Shown here piece by piece: positions 1-9,806 of a stretch of 64,000 nt of DNA. How positions within the stretch are numbered: position 1 is the stretch's first letter; every line of letters begins with the position of its first letter. Under the pieces are notes generated by a model that was given only the letters and a program-made list of their open reading frames with translations, was not told the origin of the DNA and did not search any database. The stretch spans positions 1 through 64,000 of the forward strand of contig CAUDNR010003780.1 in NCBI GenBank assembly GCA_958430865.1, written 5' to 3'. The DNA comes from Entrophospora sp. SA101 (Eukaryota; Glomeromycota; Glomeromycetes; Entrophosporales; Entrophosporaceae). The translations under genes and the position numbers were made by a program.

Positions 1-338
1 TTTTATCATTTATTTATTTAATATAGAATATTCTTTAATATATATATATAAATCATTATTATCATCATTATATTATATCATTTTACATTTCATCATCTAT
101 ATATTTCGTCATCGATACATCAATACATACAATACATACATATATTTCATCACTAATATCTATTAATAAATTATATATAATATAAAAAATATTAATATAT
201 TATAAATATATTTTATTTTTCCAAATCAAAAAAATCAAATCAGAATTCTTTAATTTGGGAAAAGGTTTATATAGTAATAATAAAATAATATTACGACAAT
301 AACGTTTGTGACAATATACATAACAAGCAAAACCAAAA
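1..338 (+). promoter_or_regulatory. 5' flank of PP2C gene, copy 1
   Basis: AT-rich sequence upstream of the phosphatase start codon, with runs of TA and CAT/ATC-rich repeats. It contains no recognisable gene. Base 1 corresponds to 28766 in copy 2 (reverse) and 62852 in copy 3, so copy 1 is already inside the shared module at the window edge. The further upstream junction, which would test the inversion, is not visible. No defined promoter element can be named. Confidence 0.4.
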
Positions 339-1594
339 ATGGGGCAAACATTATCAGAACCAGTTAAAGATAAAACTTCAGATATTCGCAACGATGCCAG
401 GCTTGTATTTGCCTCTTCAGCAATGCAAGGCTGGCGTATCAGTATGGAGGATGCTCACACTACTGAACTTGAACTTGCTAATCGTCCAGGTTATAGTTTC
501 TTTGGTGTTTATGATGGTCATGGAGGTATTTATACTAGCGTATTATGTAGGTTATGGTTTTTATATGTAATATTTTAATAATATTATTTATTGTTATGAC
601 AGGACAAAATGTTGCAAGATATAGCGGTTCAAATCTTCATCAGAAAATTGCAGGTGACACAAACTTTCCAACAAATATTGAAAATGCAATAAAAAGCGGG
701 TTTTTAGCGATCGATGACGATTTAAGAAAAGGTACGAGATTGGGATATATATACATTTGATATATTTTATAATTGTATAATTGCATAATTATGACATATA
801 TTTCCTTTTTTATATTTTATCATTCTTATCATTATTATATTAGATCCACAATTTGCAAAAGATCCTTCTGGATGTACTGCAGTAATTTCAGTAATAACCC
901 CTGATAATTATATTTATGTTGTAAGTTGTGTCAGTGATAACAATAATGTATAATTATAATATATAAATAGTATGAAAATATATAAATAAATTAATATATG
1001 ATGGTGATATGAATATTTCAGGGAAATGCCGGTGATTCTAGGGCAGTCATAAGTATAGACGGCACTGCAAGAGACATGTCAAACGACCACAAACCTGTAA
1101 ATCCGGGTAAATTAAATTATTCAATTAGTTTAATAAACTCACTATATACTTGTATTTATTATTCACTAATACTCAAAAAACATAATTACATTATAGGAGA
1201 AAGTAGTCGTATTCATAAAGCTGGTGGATTTGTTGAATTTGGCCGTGTTAATGGTAATTTGGCTTTATCACGCGCTATTGGTGATTTTGAATTTAAACAA
1301 AATACAAATTTTGGCCCAGAAGAACAAATCGTGACAGGTAAACAGATACATTAAATTTCATGCATATTGTGCATATAAACAATTATTTGTTATATTTATA
1401 TTTATTTATATGTGTGTTATCGTATATAGCATACCCCGATGTCCAAAAGATCAAGATAGAGCCTAATAAAACAGAATTCTTGGTTTTAGCTTGTGACGGT
1501 AATTATCAAGATTTTGCAAAATTGATCAATTGAAAAATTGATAATTAATTATTCTCAAACACATTAATATCAATCTATTAATAATTAATAATCA

Positions 1595-1625
<31 letters not shown>

Positions 1626-2232
1626 CTAATTATTAGGGATTTGGGATTGTTTAACGTCACAGAAAGTTGTTAGTTTTATTCGTCATGAGTTATGTACGAA
1701 AAGATCTTTAAAAATTGCTTGTGAAAATTTGATGGATCGTTGCTTGGCAAAAGATAGTGAACTTGGTGGTATTGGCTGTGACAACATGACTGTCGTTATT
1801 GTTGGTTTTCTTAATGGCAAGAGTTTGGATGACTGGTATGATTGGATGGCTAATCGCTATGGTTCTTTAGGTCCTGATTTTTCCGATGAAGTCGAGCCAA
1901 GAGGTCACACAGAAGATTACGGTAGTATGGATGATGAGAACGAACAAGATTTAGAAATTCCTGAGAGCCCAGACATTGATACTCGCCCAAATAGTGGTAG
2001 AAGTACTGGAAGTATTGAAGATGATATCAATAATTATGATAATCAAGGACAACCAATCATTCCCACAACACCTATCACTGTTGTTGGTGCTACCAATAAT
2101 ACTATTGTTGATAATAACATTCCTATTAATATTAATACCAACAATAATGACAGTACCAACAATAATGACAGTACCAACAATAATGACAATATTAATAATA
2201 ATCATAAAAGTAATTTATCTAAAAAAAAATAA
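339..2232 (+). CDS. PP2C-type Ser/Thr protein phosphatase (Ptc2/Ptc3-like), copy 1
   Basis: Metal-dependent (Mg/Mn) protein phosphatase that removes phosphate from Ser/Thr. Fungal Ptc2/Ptc3 relatives damp stress-MAPK and checkpoint signalling. The exon model is 339-525, 603-731, 844-920, 1022-1106, 1197-1337, 1430-1498 and 1637-2232. All introns are GT-AG and the product is 427 aa. Visible family motifs are R33 with MED (E37, D38), YDGHGG at 58-63 (metal ligand D59), [23 protein letters not shown] (D229) and DNMTV (D278). All the metal-site acidic residues I could check are present, so the enzyme looks active. After the catalytic domain, about 120 residues form an acidic then Asn/Thr-rich tail ending in NND-type repeats. 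The N-terminal MGQTLS resembles an N-myristoylation signal (Gly2, Ser6), as in several PP2Cs; that is inference. The start is the first ATG and aligns with the usual family N-terminus. Assignment to PP2C is very secure; the exact subgroup is less so. Confidence 0.95.
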
Positions 2233-2364
2233 TTAAAGATGATGTGTGATGATGGTTTGTTGGTAACTAATTACGTTTTTTTATTTGTATAACAAAGGAA
2301 AGTGAGAAGTGATAGATAAAGAAGATAAAAGGAGATAAAAAAACACAATAAAAAAAATTAATTA

Positions 2365-2460
2365 ATATATATATATATATATATAATATTATACATATAT
2401 ACACACACACACACACATATATACATACACACTCATATATATATATATTATATTATTTTA
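2365..2460. repeat. Compound (TA)n/(CA)n microsatellite
   Basis: Alternating TA runs flank a CA run (around 2400-2417) and are followed by more TA. It lies just downstream of the phosphatase stop codon and is repeated in reverse at about 26307-26402. Confidence 0.85.
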
Positions 2461-3343
2461 TTTTTATTTTATATTGCGTTTTGATATTACAATTAATAAT
2501 TAATAATTTTATATGTATATTAACAGCATTTATATATATATATCTATATGTGTTATATATGTTATACATGTGAATTAATAATCAATTTTTCTTTTTTTTC
2601 ATCCATAAAAACTTTTATTTATAATTTATTTCCAAAATAAAATTCCAAAAATAAAGTCTCGTCATTTTTCGTTGATTCGTTTAAAAGATTTTTACCAAAA
2701 AAAAAAAAAAAAAAAATCTAAATAAAATTTTGCTTTTAAAAAAAAAATTTATCAATCAATTTTGAGTGTTTTGTCCTAGAATAGTAGTTAATTTAAATAA
2801 AATCATTTATAATTAATCTAGTCATTCTAGCTGATCATCTTAACCAATGCTTGGGGCGACTTGTCAGCAATTTGTGAAGCTGCCCGGCTTGTGCCTGAAA
2901 GTATGGCTTTGCCAGTATTTGAAAAACATAAAATTAGGGAAATGATGTAACAATGCTGGTGATATACATGACACATTAACCATTGTTTTCTTGATGTAAA
3001 TGTCAATTTTCTCAAACGCCTGCACTATTTAACCACTTATTTACTTTTACTTGTCACTACTACAGTTTTTCTGGCGGAGCATCAGTTGTACTTGACTTTA
3101 ATGGTGGAGGTTCGTTCAAATTCTGGTTTCATTGCTGGCTTAACATCTGTTCTTGCTGGACACAAATAGTGATGATAGATATCCGTTCATCTTATGATCC
3201 GTTATTTACCTCTCCGTCATCCGATCATCGTACAAAATATATCAATCCGGATTTCATCGGATAATCTGAATAATCTGTAGAATTTGCCAGATCGAACGGA
3301 TTGGACGGATAATCTGCCAGATTCAAGCTTGAACGGATAATAA

Positions 3344-3355
3344 TAATAATAATAG
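3344..3355. other. Rearrangement junction between module P and module B in copy 1
   Basis: The 12 bases TAATAATAATAG are shared by both sides of the junction. To the left, the sequence matches the reverse complement of copy 2 down to 25412. To the right, it matches copy 2 from 28837. In copy 2 the P module is bounded by CTATTATTATTA at 25412 and TAATAATAATAG at 28825-28836, an inverted pair. Recombination across that pair would produce exactly this junction. An assembly chimera at the same low-complexity tract is the alternative. Confidence 0.8.
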
Positions 3356-4908
3356 CGGAGTAATTTTTTTATTTGACATAAAATTTTTTTCTTTTTAGAA
3401 AAAAAAATAAAAAAATTAAAAAAGAAAGTTTATTTATTATACAAAAAAAATATTTATATATTGTATATTACGTAAAGATGTACTTTATTATACAATCAAT
3501 ATAAAATAATTGAAAATTTTTTTTTGTTCTTTAAAGAAGGAGGCACAATAGTAAGGTTGCACAGAGAATTTAATTATTTTTTTTTATTTATTTATTATTT
3601 GAACCATAAATTAAACTTTTTAGATACATAATAATTTCCGGTTTTTCCGCAAAATAATTACAGTTTAATATTAATATTAATTAATTTGTGTTTCAGAATT
3701 CCAAAGCATCATTTATAATAATAACCATAGTCATAATGATAAATCAGAGAAATTCATAGAAAAAAAAATGAGTAAATAGCAAATCGGATTTTTTTACGAG
3801 TTTATAATATTTTTAGCGATTACACGTAATACGTATACGTACGTATATGAGTACAAGCAAACGTATAGATCAAGTTTGTGTTTTTAATCTAACTGCTTAT
3901 ATAAATGACGAAAGAGGATTTCCTTGATGTTAATTCGTGATCCATAACTCTAATTCCAATATGTCTTCTTCTAGGTCACTCACAATCTGCTGAAGTCGCA
4001 ATTGATGAATGGTAATTTGCTTTCGTAAACCAAGATCAACCAATTTATGGTTTACTATCACATATTATGTGACATATATTATTGTTGCAAATTTTTTTTA
4101 TGAATACGTAATGCATTTGCGCACATGGTTGGTAAATACTTGTATTTATTTTACCATTTTTTATTTGTCTCATATTTATATGATAAAAATATTATTATCT
4201 TTAACTCTCAAGGTCTGCTATTGTTGGTTAGTTGTTATTCTATTAGGTCTTTTATTAATAAACAAAATAAAAATAATTCTGATTTGATTTACTAAAATAT
4301 TTGTTAAATTTCACCATTAACAATTAAATCAAAAATCATAAGTAAAAACTCCAATTCCCGGATTTTTTGTTTGTAAAATGTATGTGGCTAATGAAAAGAA
4401 AACAATAATAAACAAATAATTTTTTTTTGATGAGTCATTCGTCCCTAACCATAATAATAAAATAGTCCAACATTATTTTTCTGTAATTTCTATGTAGAAA
4501 ACTTTTTGTACCTTCGAGAATTTCCAAATTCCAAATTTAAACTTTAACTAGATTTCTAAAATTTCCATTGTACAAATAAATAAAATCTATTTGGAAACAA
4601 TGTTATTATTACATGCGATGATGAGATATCATGGAAATAAAAAAAAAAAGGAAATTTTGAATTTACAAAAGACCGGAATATGTCACAGGTGATAAGTATC
4701 ACATGTCAGAAATTTTCTATAAAATTTTTTTATTACTTTTATTACAAAATTTTATTTAAAAAACAATTAAAGACCCTGTCTAGTCTCAAATGAGTTCTTC
4801 TAGTATTAGAAACAGCATTGACCTATTAAATCCAAATATTGATGCAAAAAATAAATAAATTTATAGTCAATTGTCAACATGTCGAGGAAGAATTAGTAGT
4901 ATTAAAAG
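3356..4908. other. Intergenic DNA with a short coding relic
   Basis: Mostly AT-rich non-coding sequence. On the minus strand 4040-3930 reads as a 36-residue leucine-rich segment ending in a stop (it contains LRKQITIHQLRLQQIVSDLE). This looks like a fragment of a coiled-coil protein gene, but no start or splice context supports a working gene. A hydrophobic 92-codon frame at 4009-4287 (+) is composition-driven and is not accepted. Confidence 0.45.
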
Positions 4909-5481
4909 TTACTGAACGAATCCCTAAAACTACTTGAAATTAGGGTCGATAACCAAGTCCCTAAAGTTTTGGTGGTCAAAGATAATAGAGATGCTGGTAT
5001 CATTTCTCTTGATCCAGGAACGAGAACTTTCATAGCCCCGTGTAGTATGAGTGGTGGGAAAGAGACGTAGGTATAATATAATACTTGTGCTTGCATTCTT
5101 ATTATGATAGATATAGAATCCGTGAAAATTCGTAAAATGATTATGTGGTGGCCGCCACGTTGTTTTGCTCCCCGAGTTTAAAACACAAGACATGGTATAG
5201 AGAAAATTAGTTCTAAAAACTGCAAGACAAATGTTGACCTGGTGACATCACCGGTTTAAACAACATCTGCTCCATAAATTCCGCGAATTCATCACGTGCT
5301 GCGCCGCTCGCCGAAATTTTATGCAGATCTTACCTTTGTTTCCAAATTTGTAAAAGGTCTGCGGTAAATCGTGAAAATAAATCTATTTAGGAATTTCATA
5401 TCAAAAATGGAAATAGTCTTTAGATGATCGGTGTCATCTGCACACTAATACTAATAAAGCGTGTGGATGTGGATGCTCATA
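4909..5481 (+). pseudogene. Decayed Fanzor/TnpB-like (OrfB) RNA-guided nuclease gene, copy 1
   Basis: Fanzor proteins are eukaryotic relatives of the transposon-encoded TnpB nucleases. Several collinear pieces appear across frames. VPKVLVVKDNRDAGIISLDP leads into DPGTRTFIAP at about 4960-5040, matching the RuvC-I block DPGVRTF with its catalytic Asp at 5011. VVLLPEFKTQDMV at about 5160-5200 matches the conserved LLP.F block. RKLVLKTARQMLTW, a stop, then HHRFKQHLLHKFREF at about 5205-5290 matches the W-S-HYRF-RL helix block. VCGKS at about 5355 and CGCGC at about 5460-5475 lie where the zinc ribbon should be. In-frame stops (after GGKET near 5068, in the MLTW..HHRF block, and around the ribbon) and frame changes mean it is dead. 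No N-terminal domain was found upstream. The block order makes the family call stronger than any one piece. Confidence 0.72.
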
Positions 5482-6489
5482 GGCAGAAGTTTGTATTATC
5501 TTTGTAATTTAATTGGTCAATTTTATTGGATGATATTAAAATAAATTCACTTAATTACGAAGCTACTACTGCCATTATTTTTCAATTATTATTATCACAA
5601 TTCTTATTAGTCGATCTTATGCAGTAGCAAACAACTCTTTCCTCTATTCAAAAAATTCAAGTCACTTGATATTAATTTAAAATCAAAAAATCCTTTAATG
5701 AATTTGAAACAAGGATCAATCTTAAAGGTGTAACATTAAAGTTATGAAATACATACTGTTTTTTAAAAATGTTAAAATATTACTTCTAAATATCTAATTA
5801 TATGCAGAATGATAATATATTTACTCATTCTGTTGTGTTATTATAGTTAATATAGCAATATCAGCATTAAAATAGATTCTTATTAGAGCTTTCTAGGAAT
5901 CAGCAAAAGCGGAGAACAACTATTTTTAACTTTCCTCAAAATAGACAAAGAAATACATGGTAGTGGTATTATTACAACATAATATTACTAATAGAAAGAT
6001 TCGTCTTCAATTGAAAGATCCACCTGTATGTTAGGTAGATTCGATGCGTTATGCACTGTATTATGATTATTTTCATATTTAATATTAACTATTAATTATT
6101 TTGATCTTACAAGATCGTATTTTTATATTTAATTGTTTATTAAATCATTTTTTCATGATATTTATTATAAATTGCATACTGACGTTGTTATTATTATATT
6201 CTTAGATGATTTAATTTAGTCAAAAATTGATACTTGAGATTGTTTTTTTATTACATACTATCTTGTTATATTTTTAGATGATCCAATAAATATATCCAAC
6301 ATCAAGCTTCAATTAAGAGTGGGCAGATAGATATGAGGGCTTTAATTTCGACTTCATGTATAGTTAGTTCATAATAATAATGTTTTTGTACTTTTTTATT
6401 TATATTTTTCAAAAAAAAAAATTAAATAAACAAATTTTTATTTTTAAATCTATTACTATTACTATTATAATTGTCTGTATGATTTCAGT
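5482..6489. other. Intergenic DNA, nothing recognised
   Basis: AT-rich sequence with no open frame of interest and no family motif that I could see. It may contain the 3' remainder of the Fanzor-bearing element, but I see no terminal repeat that would define its edge. Confidence 0.5.
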
Positions 6490-6584
6490 AACTAAAACAC
6501 GTTTTACCATTAATTAAACACGTTTTACCATTAATTAAAACAAGTTTTACCATTAGTTAAAACACGTTTTACCATTAACTAAAA
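6490..6584. repeat. Four-copy ~22-bp tandem repeat
   Basis: Four imperfect copies of AAAACACGTTTTACCATTAA, separated by a few bases. The unit holds AAAACACGTTTT, a near-palindrome. It is followed at once by a doubled CAGTATCGATT and a doubled GATACGGAAATT. It lies about 370 bases from the transposase relic and might belong to that element's end. Present in all three module copies. Confidence 0.85.
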
Positions 6585-6951
6585 TCAGTATCGATTCAGT
6601 ATCGATTCCATACTGACTCCGTACTTTTGATACGGAAATTGATACGGAAATTTGCAGATTTAGTTAATAAAAGAATAAAACAAATTGGCTCACAAAAGTA
6701 AACTTTTTTGTTCCTTGGGATGACTTAGTATTGTATATTAAATACACATATATTACAATAATTAGAACTGTTAAAAGTTCCGGATTCTTAGTTAAAAATC
6801 AACAGATACAATTGATTTTACAGTTAACCTTCGGGAATTGGGTAGTTGCACGTGATACATTAAAAACATCATACCATTTTATTATGTATTATTTATATAT
6901 TAAAAAATTAATCTGTTCCACTGAATTCATTTTTTTAAATTAATATATCGG
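6585..6951. other. Intergenic DNA beside the transposase relic
   Basis: Short repeats (CAGTATCGATT twice, GATACGGAAATT twice) and then AT-rich sequence. A 70-codon frame at 6731-6943 (+) has no recognisable motif and is probably chance. Confidence 0.4.
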
Positions 6952-8125
6952 TCAAAGAGCATTAACTTGTTTTAATTGTTCTCTAGAAATTTCATGTAAC
7001 AAAAGGACGTGGACAACTTCCAAACCTTTTAAAGCTTCGTTAGCACTTATTATTACTAGCTCATCTTCATCTTCATTATTATCAATGGGTACTTCTGTTC
7101 GTTTTTTATATATTTCAGTAAGTTCTTCAACAATTTTATCATCATCAGAATTTTTTCTTCTTATAGATTATTTTAAAAGTTGTAAGCATCTGAGTATGCT
7201 CATCTAATGTTGCTAGGGATATTGGTTAATTCGGTATTAATAGCAGAAGAATTTTAATATGATCAGCAATTATGGATGATTTCCTTCATATAGTAATTAT
7301 TACTATAAAAAAGATTATCAAAGGATATGAAAAATTGCAATCCTTCAACTTGTTCTCGAAAAGTTGACGTTCGAAATAAGTATCAGAGTGATTTCTTGCA
7401 GGCTCTTGAACTTGATTTAGGATCCATTTAATATGCAAATTACAATAATGTTTCTTGAATGACATAACAATTCCAACATACATTGGTTGATTTTTGAATG
7501 GTATTTGGGGAAGAAAATGAACATCAACATTCGAAAGAACCAAACCATTTGTCTTGTGGCATGGTCAATTATCAAGGAGCAATAATACCTACTGGTTTCC
7601 ATATTTTGAGCAACCTCCTCTATTGAATTCTTGAAAAAACATCAAAGCCTGTGTACTATTATGATATGTCATCAAGTTTAAAATTAATGAAAACATTGTG
7701 CTTTTTGGGAATTTCCAATTATTAAGGAATCTAATTCATGAGTCACATCAGCAACAAAGCAATACCAACTCCTTCTTTATTTGCTTTTGCAACCAGAAAG
7801 TCTCAGCATGGCTAATGCTCTATCTGGCTTTAATCTGTAAAAAAACTCCCGTTTCATCCATATTGTATATTCTTTCACGTGTATGACAGCCTTCACATAT
7901 ACTTTTCAACAACGGTAAGGCATTAGTGATGTCCATGAAATGAAGCTTCTGGTGACGGATTCCATTACGTTTTTTATATTATTTGAGCCATTCAGCAGAA
8001 AATTCCAATGTTCTACCTGAAACTCCCAAGCCATCTGCTAAATTGTTTGGCTTTTCAACCAAAATAGCTTCTTTACTTAAAATAGCTTTGTCTCAGTAGA
8101 TTTAAGTAAACTCCTTTTCAATCAT
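6952..8125 (-). pseudogene. Decayed pogo/Tigger-like DDE transposase, copy 1
   Basis: Class II transposase relic of the Tc1/mariner-pogo group (CENP-B-like HTH plus DDE_1 domain). Reading the minus strand from 8125, LADGLGVSGRTLEFSAEWLK then YKKRNGIRHQKLH is the Tc5-type DNA-binding helix block. RIYNMDETGVF contains the first catalytic Asp. DSLIIGNSQKAQCF follows, then LLDN-stop-PCHKTNGLVLSN with the second Asp, then VDVHFLP, QPMYVGIVMSFKKHY and IKWILNQVQE, which match the block after it. An acidic tail follows (PIDNNEDEDELVI), then EALKGLEVV and EISREQLKQVNAL to a TGA at 6952. Several stops and frameshifts make it non-functional. No terminal repeats were identified for the parent element. 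Family assignment is solid; element boundaries are not. Confidence 0.85.
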
Positions 8126-8444
8126 CTGCAAACAAATAAGCAAAATTCATATTTTTTGGAATTACTTTACTTTTGAAGGCACTTTATTTAAAAGTAATAA
8201 AAAATACGAGTGTTATTTGTGAGAACAATTAATTAATTACAAATTGTTAAAATATAAATTTCTTTGAATTTCATTGGTCATACCATTTTCTCACGATAGT
8301 TTCCACTCGTCTAAAGTCCACACATACACATATATATTGATATAAATGACATCATGGAAAAAATGCGATTGCTTGGAATTATTTTTTTGCAACGAAATGT
8401 GGTACACTTTTGTCCAGCATGGCGTTTCATGGCCAACACTGGAC
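8126..8444. other. Intergenic DNA between transposase relic and inverted repeat
   Basis: AT-rich; nothing coding is supported. Around 8409-8443 TGTCCAG and CTGGAC form a small imperfect dyad next to the larger inverted repeat. Confidence 0.4.
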
Positions 8445-8708
8445 CTATATGGGGTCTGGACAATAGAAACGGACCATGTTGTGAAAATGATGTTTTGAGA
8501 AAATTTAAAAAAAAGATCTGCATTTCAAGTAATTTACTATTGTTTTTAAAACTTTAATGGAGGGTATCTCAAAGTTTTATTAAGCAAAGTGGGTATGGTT
8601 TCTAAGCCAAAAATGTTCTACATGAGGAATTACATATAATAGTGATACTAACTCAAAATTGCTTTTTTCACAACATGGTCCGTTTCTATTGTCCCACACT
8701 CCATATAG
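8445..8708. mobile_element. Inverted-repeat element (MITE-like), 43/44-bp arms
   Basis: The left arm 8445-8487 (CTATATGGGG...GTTGTGAAAA) and right arm 8665-8708 are reverse complements with only a few mismatches near the outer ends. The inner 30 bases match exactly (core GGACAATAGAAACGGACCAT). The 177-bp interior is non-coding. The structure fits a small non-autonomous DNA transposon or the stem of a larger foldback element. No clear target-site duplication was found, so the outer edges may be wider. Confidence 0.65.
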
Positions 8709-9806
8709 TTTGCAGGGTCTTGTTAGTGTACACACTGTGGCCAAACCTTGCAATTGAAGCTACTTACGCGGAGATAGTAAAAAAATATTGGTTAGATCTC
8801 ATGATGGTAAAAGTAATAGTAATCGCAGTTATATTATTCGAAATTTCTTTGTGTCATAATTACTTCATATTCTGCTGCTCGAAAGTTTTGCGATATGCAA
8901 AACGATAGCAAAAGGACGAGGATAAAAACAAGAAAGATATTTATTTTTCTATTTTTCGTAACAAATTCTTACTAGTGCTTATATCCCAGTGGTGCTTGCA
9001 TTCCAGATAATATAGTAATACAATTTGGTACAATTATATATCAAGCATAAGTAACAATGGAAAGATACAATTTTTTTTAGTTTAGTTATCTTGCCATCAT
9101 TTCATGATTTTTATTCTTTGATGAGTATAGCAGTTTCGTACAAATATAGAACATCAATGAGGGAATTAATGCATGTTAAATTTTAACACAACTTGGGTTG
9201 ATGTGATTTTAACGCACTTTCTCTTGAATTTGGAACCATTGATGATAGTGGCCAAATTCTTATTAACATACTATTGATATTAATCTAGAATGCCTTTTCA
9301 TGGAATGCCATCTGATTTTCTATGCCCACATCAATCTTTCCTTTATTATGTTTTACTTGGTATGAAAAATGTATGTTATTCCATAAAAACACCATTATTT
9401 TTTTTTATATATCATAATTCTTTGATATAACAAATTATTCAATAAAATAATAGTGATATTGAAACTATTTGAATCTTTTCTTAAACTCTGTTATTAATAA
9501 CTGTTAAATTTTCTGCTTTATTTAAAATTAGAAAATATTAAAAAAATTACAAACAATTAAAATCAATATATATATATATATTATATGTATATATGTATAT
9601 ATGTATATATAATTAAAAAATTTAGAATTCAAAATTTTCTTTGAAATAACAAATTAGAAAATTAAAAATCAAAAATGAATAATGTAAAAAAAATGTAATC
9701 AACTAAATTTCAGAAATAAAATAATCTAAAAATAATCTAAACGTAAAATTATTAAATATACTAACCAAAAATAGACAAATTATAAATCTAACAAATATAT
9801 TATTTA
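8709..9806. other. 3' flank of the membrane-protein gene
   Basis: AT-rich intergenic sequence with no supported gene. A (TATG/TA)n microsatellite lies at about 9565-9612. The last 300 bases probably hold the 3' UTR and polyadenylation region of the minus-strand gene, but no site can be fixed. Confidence 0.45.

Larger units (their letters stand above)
2233..3355. other. 3' flank of PP2C, microsatellites and repeat-derived DNA
   Basis: No convincing gene. About 2365-2460 is a compound microsatellite of (TA)n and (CA)n, and 2698-2716 is a poly-A tract. From about 3160 to 3345 the sequence has many variants of CGGATAATC and ATCCG, with internally complementary segments, typical of a decayed dispersed repeat. 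A 62-codon frame at 2827-3015 on the minus strand has no family signature. The stretch ends in (ATA)n at 3338-3355, where copy 1 departs from the copy 2 arrangement. Confidence 0.6.

Noticed and set aside
1951..2205. Ile/Asn-rich frames overlapping the PP2C C-terminus on both strands
   Set aside because: They arise from the AAT-rich repeats that encode the Asn-rich tail.
2827..3015. 62-codon frame in the PP2C 3' flank
   Set aside because: Too short, not conserved with anything I recognise, and next to repeat relics.
4009..4287. 92-codon hydrophobic frame (+)
   Set aside because: Composition-driven (Ile/Leu/Tyr from AT-rich DNA), with no splice or family support.
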